This document shows positions 1-8,171 of a DNA stretch of 64,000 nt, piece by piece. Both the position numbers and the translations under genes were made by a program. The DNA comes from Neobacillus niacini. GTDB taxonomy: Bacteria; Bacillota; Bacilli; Bacillales; Cytobacillaceae. Numbering within the stretch: the first letter of the stretch is position 1; every line of letters begins with the position of its first letter. The notes under the pieces were generated by a model that worked only from the letters and a program-made list of their open reading frames with translations, ran no database searches and had not been told where the DNA came from. The DNA lies in assembly GCF_019749295.1 (NCBI RefSeq), contig NZ_JACWFG010000002.1, positions 271,326 to 335,325 of the forward strand, written 5' to 3'.

Positions 1-755
1 GCCAGACTGCCATAAAACAAACTATGCACCTGCTGCTGCAGGGCATTATCAAAATAGATCATGACATTGCGGCATAGAATGACATGAAACTCATTAAACG
101 AGCTGTCACTGACCAAATTATGCTGAGCGAAAGTCAGCTTCTCATTCAAGCTGGATGAAAAATAAGCAAACTGATGGTCCGTATTATAATACTCGGAAAA
201 CGCCATTTTCCCGCCGGCCTTCAAGTAGTTCTTCGTATACTGCTGCATCTTTTTTAACGGAAAAGCTCCCTTTTGCGCTGCCAGCAAAGCCTTTTCATTC
301 ATATCGGTTGCGTAAATTCTCGTTTTCTCCAGGATACCCTCCTCCTGCAAAAGGATTGCCATGGAATAAACCTCCTCACCTGTCGCGCAGCCGGCATGCC
401 AAATGCGGACTTCAGGGAGATCTCGAAGCAAGGGCACCACTTCGTTCCGGAAAGCGGCAAAAAAACTGGGGTCACGGTACATTTCCGTCATCCGGATGGA
501 AAAATCATTCAGGAGCCGCTCCAAGACTCCCGGTTCGTGGAGCACTTTTTCCAATAAAGCCGTAATGGTCGGAAGCCGCTCCGCCTTCATCCGGTATAAA
601 ATTCTCCTGCCAATCGAGCCTCTGACATAGCTTCGGAAGTCATATCCATACATTTGATACAAGCCCTCAAGCAGCAATTTGATTTCAATCTCCTGAAGCT
701 CATTTGGCTCCAGCGGATTGATTTCTGTTACGATTTCCTTCGAAGTATTGTTCAC
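1..755 (-). CDS. rsbM: CheR-type SAM-dependent methyltransferase, RsbM-like (partial)
   Basis: Read on the minus strand from a GTG that overlaps the TGA of the upstream kinase (GTGA); the window edge removes the C-terminus after about 251 codons, so most of a 270-290 residue CheR protein is present. Visible are the helical N-terminal region, the SAM-binding loop HAGCATGEEVYS, and the later motif LCRNVMIYFD. CheR enzymes methylate glutamates of receptors. In Bacillus cereus the CheR protein next to the hybrid kinase RsbK (RsbM) methylates RsbK and damps SigB activation; the same neighbourhood and the translational overlap support that role here. A chemotaxis role is less likely because no che genes are near. 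Confidence 0.85.
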   Translation of the reverse strand, partial: MNNTSKEIVTEINPLEPNELQEIEIKLLLEGLYQMYGYDFRSYVRGSIGRRILYRMKAERLPTITALLEKVLHEPGVLERLLNDFSIRMTEMYRDPSFFAAFRNEVVPLLRDLPEVRIWHAGCATGEEVYSMAILLQEEGILEKTRIYATDMNEKALLAAQKGAFPLKKMQQYTKNYLKAGGKMAFSEYYNTDHQFAYFSSSLNEKLTFAQHNLVSDSSFNEFHVILCRNVMIYFDNALQQQVHSLFYGSL

Positions 756-3532
756 TCTTCATTCACCTGCTGTGTCAGCCACACCCGCATTAACGAGAAT
801 AGCTGATTGATATTTAATGGTTTCATAATATAATCAGAAGCGCCTGCCTCCATACACTTGTCACGCTCACCTTTCATTGCTTTTGCTGTGAGCGCAATAA
901 TTGGCAGTCTTTCCATTCCCAAGTCCTGACGGATGACCTTCATCGCTTCATAGCCCCCCATTACCGGCATCATGATATCCATAAACACGAGGTCAAAATC
1001 TGCTTGCTTTTGTAAAAATTCAATCGCACTTTTACCGTTCTCTGCCACTTGAACTTTCACTCCCTTTTTCTCAAGCGCAGTTACAAGTGCAAACACATTC
1101 CGGCGATCATCCTCTGCCAACAGCACTTTCTTTCCTTTAAATAATTGGTCATCATCAGAAGCCTCTGCTTCCATTTCCTCTACCGTTTCTGGTTCTTTAT
1201 TGACCGTTGGCAGCTCCTCTATTTCGCTTACACTTACGGCTGCCTCATTCAGCGCTAGTTGTTCAAGCTGAAGTGCATATTCTGCAGCCTCCAGTCTGCC
1301 TGGGATGTAAAGCGTAAACGTGCTTCCTTTTTCCGGCTCGCTTTCAACCGTAATCGCGCCGCCAAGCAAGCGGGTAAATTCACGGCATATCGATAACCCT
1401 AAACCAGTCCCGCCAAATTGCCGGTTCGTGGTACCATCCACCTGCTGGAACGCATTGAAGATAATTTCCTGCTTCTCTTTTGCGATTCCAATCCCTGTAT
1501 CGCTAACCGATATGGCCAATACGATTTCATCCTCATTCAGTCCAGGCAATAGTTCCTCCAGCTTTTCCCGGCACGCATGTTCAATGTTTACTGTTACACA
1601 ACCCTGCTCGGTAAACTTAAAGGCATTGGACAATAAATTCTTCCAAATTTGCTGCAGGCGCTGCCCATCTGTTGTGATGACAGCAGGAACATTTGCAGCT
1701 GTATGCACCTCAAAGGTCAAATTCTTTTTGGCTGCAACCGGATTAAACATATTCTTCATCATCTGTGGAATTTCTGTCACGTTCACTTCATCGGTTAAAA
1801 TTTCAATCTTACCAGCTTCAATTTTTGATAAATCAAGAATATCATCAATCAGCCGCAGCAAATCGCTTCCGGCCGTGTAGATAACCCTGGAGGAGTCCTT
1901 CACTTCAGAGTTGTCCATTTCATCGTCGTTTTCCATCAGCATTTGGGAAAGAATCAGAATACTATTTAATGGCGTGCGCAGCTCATGCGACATATTTGCC
2001 AGGAAGTCCGTTTTATACTGCGAGCTTAGCTGTAATTTCCTTGAATACTCCTCAAGCTCATCCTTTGCTTTCTTCAGATCAAACGCCCGCTGTTCAGCGT
2101 ATTGCTTCTGTTCTTCTAAATACTCATTGGTAATCCGCAGCTGTTCCTGCTGCATTTGCAGCTCTTCCGATTGAGCTTGAAGCTCCTCTGACTGCGCCTG
2201 AAGTTCTTCGGTTAACACCTGTGATTCCCCGAGCAGCCTTTCAACTTCCATCCGTCCGGCTACATTGGTAATCGCAGAGCCGAACTTATCCTGAAGCAGG
2301 TCCAGTAAAGTCAGATGCTGCGCCATAAACGGCTGAAATGCCGCGAACTCCACCACTGCCTCAACCCTGCCATCCACCATAATCGGTGCCACCAACAGAT
2401 TTCGCGGAGAAGATTCCCCCAACCCTGATGCGACTTTAAAATGTTCCCCTGGCAGGTTGTCAATCAGGAAGATTCTTTTATCCATCGCCGCCTGACCAAT
2501 TAATCCTTCTCCTAACCGGAAGCTCTCCGCTTCTTCTTCTTCTGAAACAAGGGCATAACCGGCCTCTTTCACGTAACGAACTTCGCTGCCTTGATTTTTA
2601 CGGAGATAGACCACACCATAAACAGCATCAAGCATAGGAGTAAGCTTGGAGATAAAAGCATGCGTCAGTTCGGTAAGATCGTTCATCCCTTGGTACATCG
2701 TCGAGATTTCCGCCACACCTTTTTGAACCCAATTCTGTTTCTCAAGATTGCTGAGAAGCTCATTCATCGCTTCGGCAAGTTCCTGGGTTTCATCATGGGT
2801 ACTGACCTCGATTCTGGTAGAGAGGTCAACCTCCGTCTCTCTTGAATCGGTAACACTTCTTATCGTCCGGACCACCTGCTTAATCGTTTTGACAATCGAA
2901 TTGGACAGGAATACCGCCGTTGCAATCGTAATTAACGTAACCATTATGATTAAGCCATACAACGTGATTTTTAAATTGTTATTGTCTTGATTCAGCTGCT
3001 CCACACGCTTGCTAGTAAGGCTTTTTTGATTTTCTAGGAACGAATCAAAGTGCGCCCGGAGTTCATCTGTCATTTTCTTGCCTTTGTTATTGTTAAAATG
3101 CTGATCTAATGCTGCTTGGTTATTAATCTTCTTCTGATTCACCACGTTTTCAGCAGAATTGGTAACCCAGTTTTGGATCAACGGCTTGATTTCTTCTAAA
3201 TTTCGCTGCTGTGCACCGTTACTCGCAAGCAGGGAGTGAAGCTTGTTGAAGTTGTCGAGCCAGTTCCGGCTTGCTGTATTGTAGGGCTCGAGGTACTCCT
3301 CATTTCCTGAAATCACATACCCTCTCATTCCCGTTTCCATATCTAAGACATTCTTTTGAATTTGATTTGCTAGATTATGAACCTCGATATCATGCTGTGA
3401 CACGAAATCGACCTCTTGCTGCATAGCCGACATCCGATTCATCACAATTAACAGGGAGAGTACTAAGCAAATCAAAATGAATAAATAGCCTGCAATAATT
3501 TTGGTGTGGATGTTGAAATGTAACCCCTTCAT
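752..3532 (-). CDS. rsbK: Hybrid sensor histidine kinase RsbK-like (CHASE3-HAMP-GAF-HisKA-HATPase-REC)
   Basis: A 926-residue membrane sensor. TM segments lie at about 13-32 and 190-210, bounding an extracellular CHASE3-like helical region (about 40-185). HAMP follows (211-265), then GAF (285-430), a coiled coil with a repeated EELQAQS heptad (442-462), HisKA with phospho-acceptor H516 in NMSHELRTP, HATPase with N-box NLLSNAFKF and G1 box DTGIGI, and a C-terminal receiver with D852 and K904. In B. cereus RsbK phosphorylates the receiver of RsbY, which dephosphorylates RsbV and frees SigB. All partners are within 4 kb here. The start follows AAGGGGGAAGG-type RBS. Confidence 0.93.
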   Translation of the reverse strand: MKGLHFNIHTKIIAGYLFILICLVLSLLIVMNRMSAMQQEVDFVSQHDIEVHNLANQIQKNVLDMETGMRGYVISGNEEYLEPYNTASRNWLDNFNKLHSLLASNGAQQRNLEEIKPLIQNWVTNSAENVVNQKKINNQAALDQHFNNNKGKKMTDELRAHFDSFLENQKSLTSKRVEQLNQDNNNLKITLYGLIIMVTLITIATAVFLSNSIVKTIKQVVRTIRSVTDSRETEVDLSTRIEVSTHDETQELAEAMNELLSNLEKQNWVQKGVAEISTMYQGMNDLTELTHAFISKLTPMLDAVYGVVYLRKNQGSEVRYVKEAGYALVSEEEEAESFRLGEGLIGQAAMDKRIFLIDNLPGEHFKVASGLGESSPRNLLVAPIMVDGRVEAVVEFAAFQPFMAQHLTLLDLLQDKFGSAITNVAGRMEVERLLGESQVLTEELQAQSEELQAQSEELQMQQEQLRITNEYLEEQKQYAEQRAFDLKKAKDELEEYSRKLQLSSQYKTDFLANMSHELRTPLNSILILSQMLMENDDEMDNSEVKDSSRVIYTAGSDLLRLIDDILDLSKIEAGKIEILTDEVNVTEIPQMMKNMFNPVAAKKNLTFEVHTAANVPAVITTDGQRLQQIWKNLLSNAFKFTEQGCVTVNIEHACREKLEELLPGLNEDEIVLAISVSDTGIGIAKEKQEIIFNAFQQVDGTTNRQFGGTGLGLSICREFTRLLGGAITVESEPEKGSTFTLYIPGRLEAAEYALQLEQLALNEAAVSVSEIEELPTVNKEPETVEEMEAEASDDDQLFKGKKVLLAEDDRRNVFALVTALEKKGVKVQVAENGKSAIEFLQKQADFDLVFMDIMMPVMGGYEAMKVIRQDLGMERLPIIALTAKAMKGERDKCMEAGASDYIMKPLNINQLFSLMRVWLTQQVNEE

Positions 3533-3632
3533 TCTCTGCCTTCCCCCTTTTGTAAAAAATTAGTTGTTTCTATCATATCGTTTCTAGCAATCTCACCCAA
3601 TGGGAATTTTGTCCTAACCTGTTAGCCGAAAA

Positions 3633-3909
3633 ATACTCTCGGACAAATGAGGTTACTCTCGGATAACCGGATTATCTCTCGGATATCACACATTTACTCT
3701 CGCATAGCATGCATTTACTCTCGCATAGCACGCATTTACTCTCGCATAGCACGCATTTACTCTCGTATAACCGCATTTACTCTCGCATAGCACGCATTTA
3801 CTCTCGTATAACCGCATTTACTCTCGTATAACCGCATTTACTCTCGCATAGCCCGCATTTACTCTCGCATAACACACTTTTACTCTCGGATAGCCCGCAG
3901 ACTTACTCC
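3633..3909. repeat. Array of 13 units, 20-21 bp period, core TACTCTCG
   Basis: Thirteen tandem units begin with TACTCTCG and continue with a variable part such as CATAGCACGCATT or TATAACCGCATT. Edge units are more diverged. It fills the gap between the divergent rsbK and dps genes and ends just before the SigB promoter of dps. No gene is seen in the 456-bp gap. Confidence 0.95.
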
Positions 3910-3926
3910 TCTATTAAATCTTCATA

Positions 3927-3951
3927 GTTTCAAATCTACCAAACCGGGTAT
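3927..3951 (+). promoter_or_regulatory. SigB-type promoter of dps
   Basis: GTTTCA, 13-bp spacer, GGGTAT, about 30 bp before the RBS of the dps-like gene. It matches the SigB consensus GTTT-N13/15-GGGWAW. Confidence 0.85.
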
Positions 3952-3988
3952 ATAACAAGTACACCACAATTTTAGAGGAGGTATTTAT

Positions 3989-4456
3989 ATGGCAACATCT
4001 ACTAAAACCAAATCAAAAGAAAAAACGGTAGCGGATACGCTCAACAGGCAGGTGGCGAACTTTTCGGTTCTTCATATGAAGCTGCACCATTTTCATTGGT
4101 ATGTAAAAGGGGAACACTTTTTTACTCTGCATCTTAAATTCGAGGAACTTTACAAGGAAGCTGCATTACATCTAGATACAATTGCAGAAAGAATGCTGTC
4201 GCAGCGAGCATTACCAGCAGCTACTCTCGCGGAGACGCTGGAACTTTCATCTCTGAAAGAAGCAACAGGGGAAGAAGATGCACAGCAAATGATCCAAACG
4301 CTAGCGGATGATTTTGAAGTAATTTGTAACGAATTGACAGAAGGCATCTCGCTTGCCGAGGAAAATGATGACCAGCCGACTGCAGATCTGCTCGTTCACA
4401 TTCGTACCTCATTAGAAAAGCATAGATGGATGTTTGAAGCCTTTCTGGGCGAGTAA
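3989..4456 (+). CDS. dps: Dps/ferritin-like DNA-protecting protein
   Basis: A 155-residue four-helix protein of the Dps family. The signature ferroxidase segment is visible: LHHFHWYVKG, then FEELYKEAALHLDTIAER, which supplies the His, Asp and Glu iron ligands shared across subunits of the dodecamer. Dps proteins store iron, consume peroxide and can coat DNA. The start follows a strong RBS (GAGGAGG). It sits between rsbY and rsbK, where B. cereus also has a ferritin-like gene in its sigB locus, and carries its own SigB promoter, so induction under general stress is expected. The coding strand is opposite to the sigB operon. Confidence 0.93.
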   Translation: MATSTKTKSKEKTVADTLNRQVANFSVLHMKLHHFHWYVKGEHFFTLHLKFEELYKEAALHLDTIAERMLSQRALPAATLAETLELSSLKEATGEEDAQQMIQTLADDFEVICNELTEGISLAEENDDQPTADLLVHIRTSLEKHRWMFEAFLGE

Positions 4457-4470
4457 CAAACAAAGAATGG

Positions 4471-4500
4471 GGGTGTCAGCCAAAACGCTGACACCCTTTT
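4471..4500 (+). terminator. Intrinsic terminator after dps
   Basis: GGGTGTCAGC, six-base loop, GCTGACACCC followed by TTTT, between convergent dps and rsbY. Confidence 0.85.
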
Positions 4501-5653
4501 ATGATGAAGAATTTGCTGAAATTAAGACTAGACACATATCATCTTTTGGAGGATTGACGAGCTCCCAGCCTGGCTGCAATTGATTCAATAATGCCGCAGG
4601 ATCCTGTATATCCCCCGCTTGCAAAGCGCCAATCAGCTTATCACTAGCATCTTCATATTTTTCCTCCAGCCACTCCGATAGCCCATCCGTATACAACAAA
4701 ATTCGAGCAGATTCGGTATAAGGAATGACGCCCTTGGTGACTTCAATCTCCTCAAAAAAGCCGATTGCACATGACCCTTCTGTTAAAAGTTTCACATCTT
4801 GATCCACAATGGCAATCCCTGCAGGATGGCCCGCATTGACGTACTCAATGGTTTGTTTCTCCGTATCGAGGACAAAGTAAATCGCCGTGAAATAGTAGTT
4901 CATCAAACTGTCAGGATTATGAAGCTGATTCATTCTCCTGTTCAGCTCTAACATGACCTTTTTCGGGTCAACGATTCCCGTAATACTATCTTTTAAAGCA
5001 GAATATATGTACATTCCAACAAGTGAGGAAGAAATCCCGTGACCCATCATATCGAGCAGGATGACACCGTATTGGTTGGGACTAATCTGATACCAGGCAT
5101 AGAAGTCACCGGCAAGCTCAAAGGTAGGTCTGTACACAGAGGAAATGCAGATATCCTTCTCCTTTAGCGGGCTGCTAAGCATGCTTCGCTGCACCTGCCT
5201 GGCGAGATCGAGTTCATATTCAATTCGTCTGTCCCGTTCCTTCCGCAGGTCTTTTTCTTGCTTTAACCTTAGAACGGAACGAATTCGGGCAAGGAGCTCG
5301 ACTTTATTAATGGGTTTCAACACATAATCAAGGGCTCCCGCATCCATCGCCTCGGCCATCTTATTGGAATCTCCCATCGCCGTCACAAATATAATTGGCA
5401 GGTCGGAATACCGTTCATTCGCCAATACTGTCCGGCACGCTTCAATACCATCAGTTTCCGGCATCATCATATCCATTAAAATTAAGTCTACGGGCACTTC
5501 GCCGGGATTAGGCGAATCAAGCTCTAAATACTGATATAACTCTGCTGCAGATGTCAGCTTTAGCAGCCTATTATAGCCAGCTTTCCTTAGGATTTTCTCG
5601 ACAATCATGAGATTTGTTTTATTATCATCTACTACGACAATCTTCATTGGCAT
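4499..5653 (-). CDS. rsbY: Response-regulator PP2C phosphatase RsbY-like
   Basis: A 384-residue protein with an N-terminal receiver domain (about 3-125; acidic pocket D9-D10, phospho-acceptor D61, K113) joined by a helical linker (130-165) to a SpoIIE/RsbU-type PP2C phosphatase (metal ligands in AGDF near D183, the DMMGHG motif near D201, and a late DD). The family dephosphorylates the anti-anti-sigma factor RsbV. The combination REC-PP2C, rather than B. subtilis RsbU or RsbP, is the B. cereus arrangement, in which RsbK is the phospho-donor. AAGGGGG lies 9 bp before the first ATG. A second ATG two codons later is possible. Confidence 0.92.
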   Translation of the reverse strand: MPMKIVVVDDNKTNLMIVEKILRKAGYNRLLKLTSAAELYQYLELDSPNPGEVPVDLILMDMMMPETDGIEACRTVLANERYSDLPIIFVTAMGDSNKMAEAMDAGALDYVLKPINKVELLARIRSVLRLKQEKDLRKERDRRIEYELDLARQVQRSMLSSPLKEKDICISSVYRPTFELAGDFYAWYQISPNQYGVILLDMMGHGISSSLVGMYIYSALKDSITGIVDPKKVMLELNRRMNQLHNPDSLMNYYFTAIYFVLDTEKQTIEYVNAGHPAGIAIVDQDVKLLTEGSCAIGFFEEIEVTKGVIPYTESARILLYTDGLSEWLEEKYEDASDKLIGALQAGDIQDPAALLNQLQPGWELVNPPKDDMCLVLISANSSS

Positions 5654-5738
5654 TTGGCTTCGCCCCCTTTTTCTAAGACTGTTTTCTTGTTAAAATCAAC
5701 GTGGAATATGCTGGCTAGCGCTTTAGAATTGAGTTGGC

Positions 5739-5815
5739 AGGCTCTTTTCTCATTCATTTCGAACATTCTCACTCTATGTACATTTAAAAAGGAACAATAT
5801 TTGAGAAAAGAGCCT
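5739..5815. repeat. 14-bp perfect inverted repeat with 49-bp loop
   Basis: AGGCTCTTTTCTCA pairs with TGAGAAAAGAGCCT across 49 bp, in the gap between sigB and rsbY. No SigB-type promoter was recognised inside. Confidence 0.85.
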
Positions 5816-5827
5816 TTGTAAAAGATG

Positions 5828-5870
5828 ATACCTGACCCCCGCAATTGAGCGTTTAAGGGACAGGTATTTT
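5828..5870 (-). terminator. Probable terminator of rsbVW-sigB
   Basis: On the minus strand ACCTGTCCC and GGGGGTCAGGT can pair directly after the sigB stop. The stem is imperfect. Confidence 0.5.
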
Positions 5871-5871
5871 A

Positions 5872-6663
5872 TTATGGCGAATAGTCACTTTGGGGATTAT
5901 TAGCAAGAACCTTCCGCAATTTCTCGATCGCCTTTTTTTGCATACGCGAGACATGCATTTGCGAAATACCTAGCAGCTCCCCCACTTCGCGCTGGCTTTT
6001 GTTTTCAATAAACGTCGACTGAATAATTTGCTTCTCCCTTTCGTTCAACACATGAAGGGCACTCTCAAGCAGCAGACGCTGGTCGATTTTTTCATAGCCT
6101 TTATCCTCTGACCCGATTACATCTAACGCAGTAACCCCGCTGCCATCAGAACCAGTTTCAATGGTTTGGTCCACAGAGGCTGTTTGATACCCTTTTCCTA
6201 ATTCCATTGCCTCGAGGACTTCTTCTTCAGAAATCCCTAAATGCTCAGCGATTTCAGGAATCTTTGGCGAACGTTGATTGCGATTTGTCAACTCATCGAC
6301 AGCTCCATTCAACTTTGGCCATATTTCTTTAATCCGTCTTGGAACATGCACATCCCACGTCTTGTCTCTTAAGAAACGCTTAATTTCACCAATCACCATC
6401 GGAACCAAATAAGCTTCAAATGGATTCCCTGTGCTGGGGTCAAACCGTCTGATGCTGGATAACAATCCAATCATCCCTACCTGCACAATATCCTCGTGCA
6501 AATTTCTGCCTTTTGAATATTTTCTTGCAATACTTCCAATCAGATTCGTGTAGTGCTCCACTAAGAGGGTTTGGGCGGCCTCGCTCTCGTTCTCCTGAAA
6601 GTCCCGAATCAAGGAATAAATTTCTTCCTTAGTACGTTTCATGGTCTGAGGCGGCTTTGTCAT
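5872..6663 (-). CDS. sigB: RNA polymerase sigma factor SigB
   Basis: 263 residues, almost the length of B. subtilis SigB (262). Region 2 is visible as HEDIVQVGMIGLLSSIRRFD, and region 4 as a C-terminal helix-turn-helix SQREVGELLGISQMHVSRMQ. I use the ATG preceded by GAGGAGCG, not the GTG six codons upstream. The gene begins inside the last 35 bp of rsbW, which implies translational coupling with its anti-sigma factor. SigB directs the general stress regulon, and the many GGGTAT promoters downstream in this window are its likely targets. Confidence 0.96.
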   Translation of the reverse strand: MTKPPQTMKRTKEEIYSLIRDFQENESEAAQTLLVEHYTNLIGSIARKYSKGRNLHEDIVQVGMIGLLSSIRRFDPSTGNPFEAYLVPMVIGEIKRFLRDKTWDVHVPRRIKEIWPKLNGAVDELTNRNQRSPKIPEIAEHLGISEEEVLEAMELGKGYQTASVDQTIETGSDGSGVTALDVIGSEDKGYEKIDQRLLLESALHVLNEREKQIIQSTFIENKSQREVGELLGISQMHVSRMQKKAIEKLRKVLANNPQSDYSP

Positions 6664-7111
6664 GATTTTCACGCTCCTCACTTAGATACTTCACCATGAA
6701 GACACTTACGCCGGACGTATTCGAAACACGGACTTCATCCATGAGCGTTTCAATCAGATACAAACCCAACCCTCCCTCTGACAGTTGATCGACTGTAGTG
6801 GACTCTGTATATGGGCCGAGTTCTTCCTTTTTCTGTATAAAATTAAAGCTTTGACCGCTGTCGGCCACCATCGTTTCCAATTTATCCTCGTAAATGCCGA
6901 AGCCGACAATCACCTCTCCGCTTTCACCTTCCGGATAGGCATGCTGCACCGCATTTGTACAGGCTTCACTTACAGCAATTTTGATATCCTCAATTTGCTC
7001 ATATGTATAACCCATGTTACTGGCTATTCCTGAAATGGTTAATCGAATGACACCTACATACTCCGGTTTGGCTGGAATCTTCATTTCAATATAATCCATT
7101 ACATTTTTCAT
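6629..7111 (-). CDS. rsbW: Anti-sigma-B factor, serine kinase RsbW
   Basis: A 160-residue GHKL-fold kinase. The N-box is ISEACTNAVQHAY, and a glycine-rich GGLGLYLI motif forms the ATP lid. RsbW binds and holds SigB inactive and phosphorylates RsbV on a serine. The ATG overlaps the stop of rsbV (ATGA), so the two are translationally coupled. Order rsbV-rsbW-sigB is the core conserved in all Bacillus sigB operons. Confidence 0.96.
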   Translation of the reverse strand: MKNVMDYIEMKIPAKPEYVGVIRLTISGIASNMGYTYEQIEDIKIAVSEACTNAVQHAYPEGESGEVIVGFGIYEDKLETMVADSGQSFNFIQKKEELGPYTESTTVDQLSEGGLGLYLIETLMDEVRVSNTSGVSVFMVKYLSEERENHDKAASDHETY

Positions 7112-7440
7112 CGTCCCACATCCTCTGCATTGTCAGAAATACTCATAATATGGCTTAAACCCGTAATGGCAAACAGCCGCTTCATTCGTTCTGATAACTC
7201 AACCAGCTTCAATTCCCCCTCATTTTTGGTCAGCTGCTTGAACATCCCTACAAACACGCCCAGTCCAGTACTATCCATGTAGGAGACATCCTTTAGATTG
7301 ACCGTAATCACTTTATTGTTTCCCTCTGTAAGAGGCAGTAACTCCTCACGCAGCTTTGGCGCCGTATACGCATCGATTTCTCCGCTAACACTCACAAATA
7401 CATCCTTCTCATTCTGATGCTGTTCTATATTTACCTTCAT
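7108..7440 (-). CDS. rsbV: Anti-anti-sigma factor RsbV
   Basis: A 110-residue STAS-domain protein. The conserved phosphorylation site is S57 in SYMDSTGLGVFVG. Unphosphorylated RsbV captures RsbW and releases SigB; RsbY removes the phosphate under stress. It is the first gene of the operon and follows a SigB-type promoter, so the module is autoregulated. RBS is AGAGGTGATGAT. Confidence 0.96.
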   Translation of the reverse strand: MKVNIEQHQNEKDVFVSVSGEIDAYTAPKLREELLPLTEGNNKVITVNLKDVSYMDSTGLGVFVGMFKQLTKNEGELKLVELSERMKRLFAITGLSHIMSISDNAEDVGR

Positions 7441-7473
7441 ATCATCACCTCTAGAAATAGTTAATCGTTACAT

Positions 7474-7499
7474 ACCCTATCTATCAGAAAGCTAAACCT
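7474..7499 (-). promoter_or_regulatory. SigB-type promoter of rsbVW-sigB
   Basis: On the minus strand GTTTAG, 14-bp spacer, GGGTAT, about 30 bp before the rsbV RBS. It gives positive autoregulation. Confidence 0.88.
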
Positions 7500-7599
7500 A
7501 TTTTTTTAAAAAATATTTATCTAGCATTATACCAAAATTAGGAAGAGTTAGAGAATAGCACTAAATTCCTAGTAGTATAGTTGTAATTTTGAAATAGCA

Positions 7600-7632
7600 A
7601 GAGGCTTGCACCTATTTGTGCAAGCCTCATAT
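7600..7632 (-). terminator. Intrinsic terminator
   Basis: GAGGCTTGCAC, six-base loop, GTGCAAGCCTC, downstream of the 108-codon gene. Confidence 0.75.
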
Positions 7633-7683
7633 ATATAGTAAAGGCAGTGTATGGCAGATTAAGAATCTGTTACAATTTTAATC

Positions 7684-8010
7684 CTAACTTTTATTCTTCG
7701 ATTGGGTTGGGGGATTTTGAAAGTCTTTATCTGCATTCTTCGAAATCGTATCATCATATCGCTGCCTGTCATTCTCTTGTTCGACATTTTCACCGCTTAA
7801 ATAGGCTGGAACTTCATCTCTTGGCCCCTGCTGGCGCGAAAGCTCTCGTAAATCCTCCACAATCTCCTCGCCTGGAAATTGCTGCTTCACCTGAGGATCT
7901 TGACCATCGTTATATCCCGTTCGTCTTTTTTCGTTACTGTCGGTATATTGAGTTTCATCCTTACGTCTTAATGATTCTATTTCTTTTTCATCTACATAAT
8001 TTTTACCCAT
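7684..8010 (-). CDS. Hydrophilic SigB-dependent small protein, unknown function
   Basis: 108 residues, strongly charged (many Asp, Glu, Lys, Gln, Asn), with no cysteine, no membrane segment and no signal peptide. It is probably intrinsically disordered. I recognise no family with confidence. The AGGAGG RBS upstream of ATG and the well-formed SigB promoter 130 bp upstream show that it is a real stress gene. The leader holds a hairpin with GGTTAG and CTAACC arms. Confidence 0.8.
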   Translation of the reverse strand: MGKNYVDEKEIESLRRKDETQYTDSNEKRRTGYNDGQDPQVKQQFPGEEIVEDLRELSRQQGPRDEVPAYLSGENVEQENDRQRYDDTISKNADKDFQNPPTQSKNKS

Positions 8011-8142
8011 GATGGTTTCCTCCTTTTTATTTGTTCAGATTGCTGTTTTTCATTCCTATCGGTCTTACACAACATGCAACCACATACTTCAACCACCCTC
8101 CTTCTATTATTAGGTTAGCTAGTTTCTAACCTTGATAGTGTT

Positions 8143-8167
8143 ATACCCGATGAGACAACTATCAAAC
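8143..8167 (-). promoter_or_regulatory. SigB-type promoter
   Basis: On the minus strand GTTTGA, 13-bp spacer, GGGTAT, about 130 bp before the 108-codon gene. The leader is long. Confidence 0.8.
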
Positions 8168-8171
8168 CTTT

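Noticed and set aside
1320..1880. Plus-strand frame antisense to rsbK
   Set aside because: Codon pattern is the shadow of the kinase frame and there is no RBS.
3633..3909. Possible CRISPR array
   Set aside because: Units are 20-21 bp, degenerate and have no unique ~30-bp spacers; no cas genes are near.
5644..5844. 66-codon frame between sigB and rsbY
   Set aside because: Overlaps the inverted repeat and the rsbY start, lacks an RBS.
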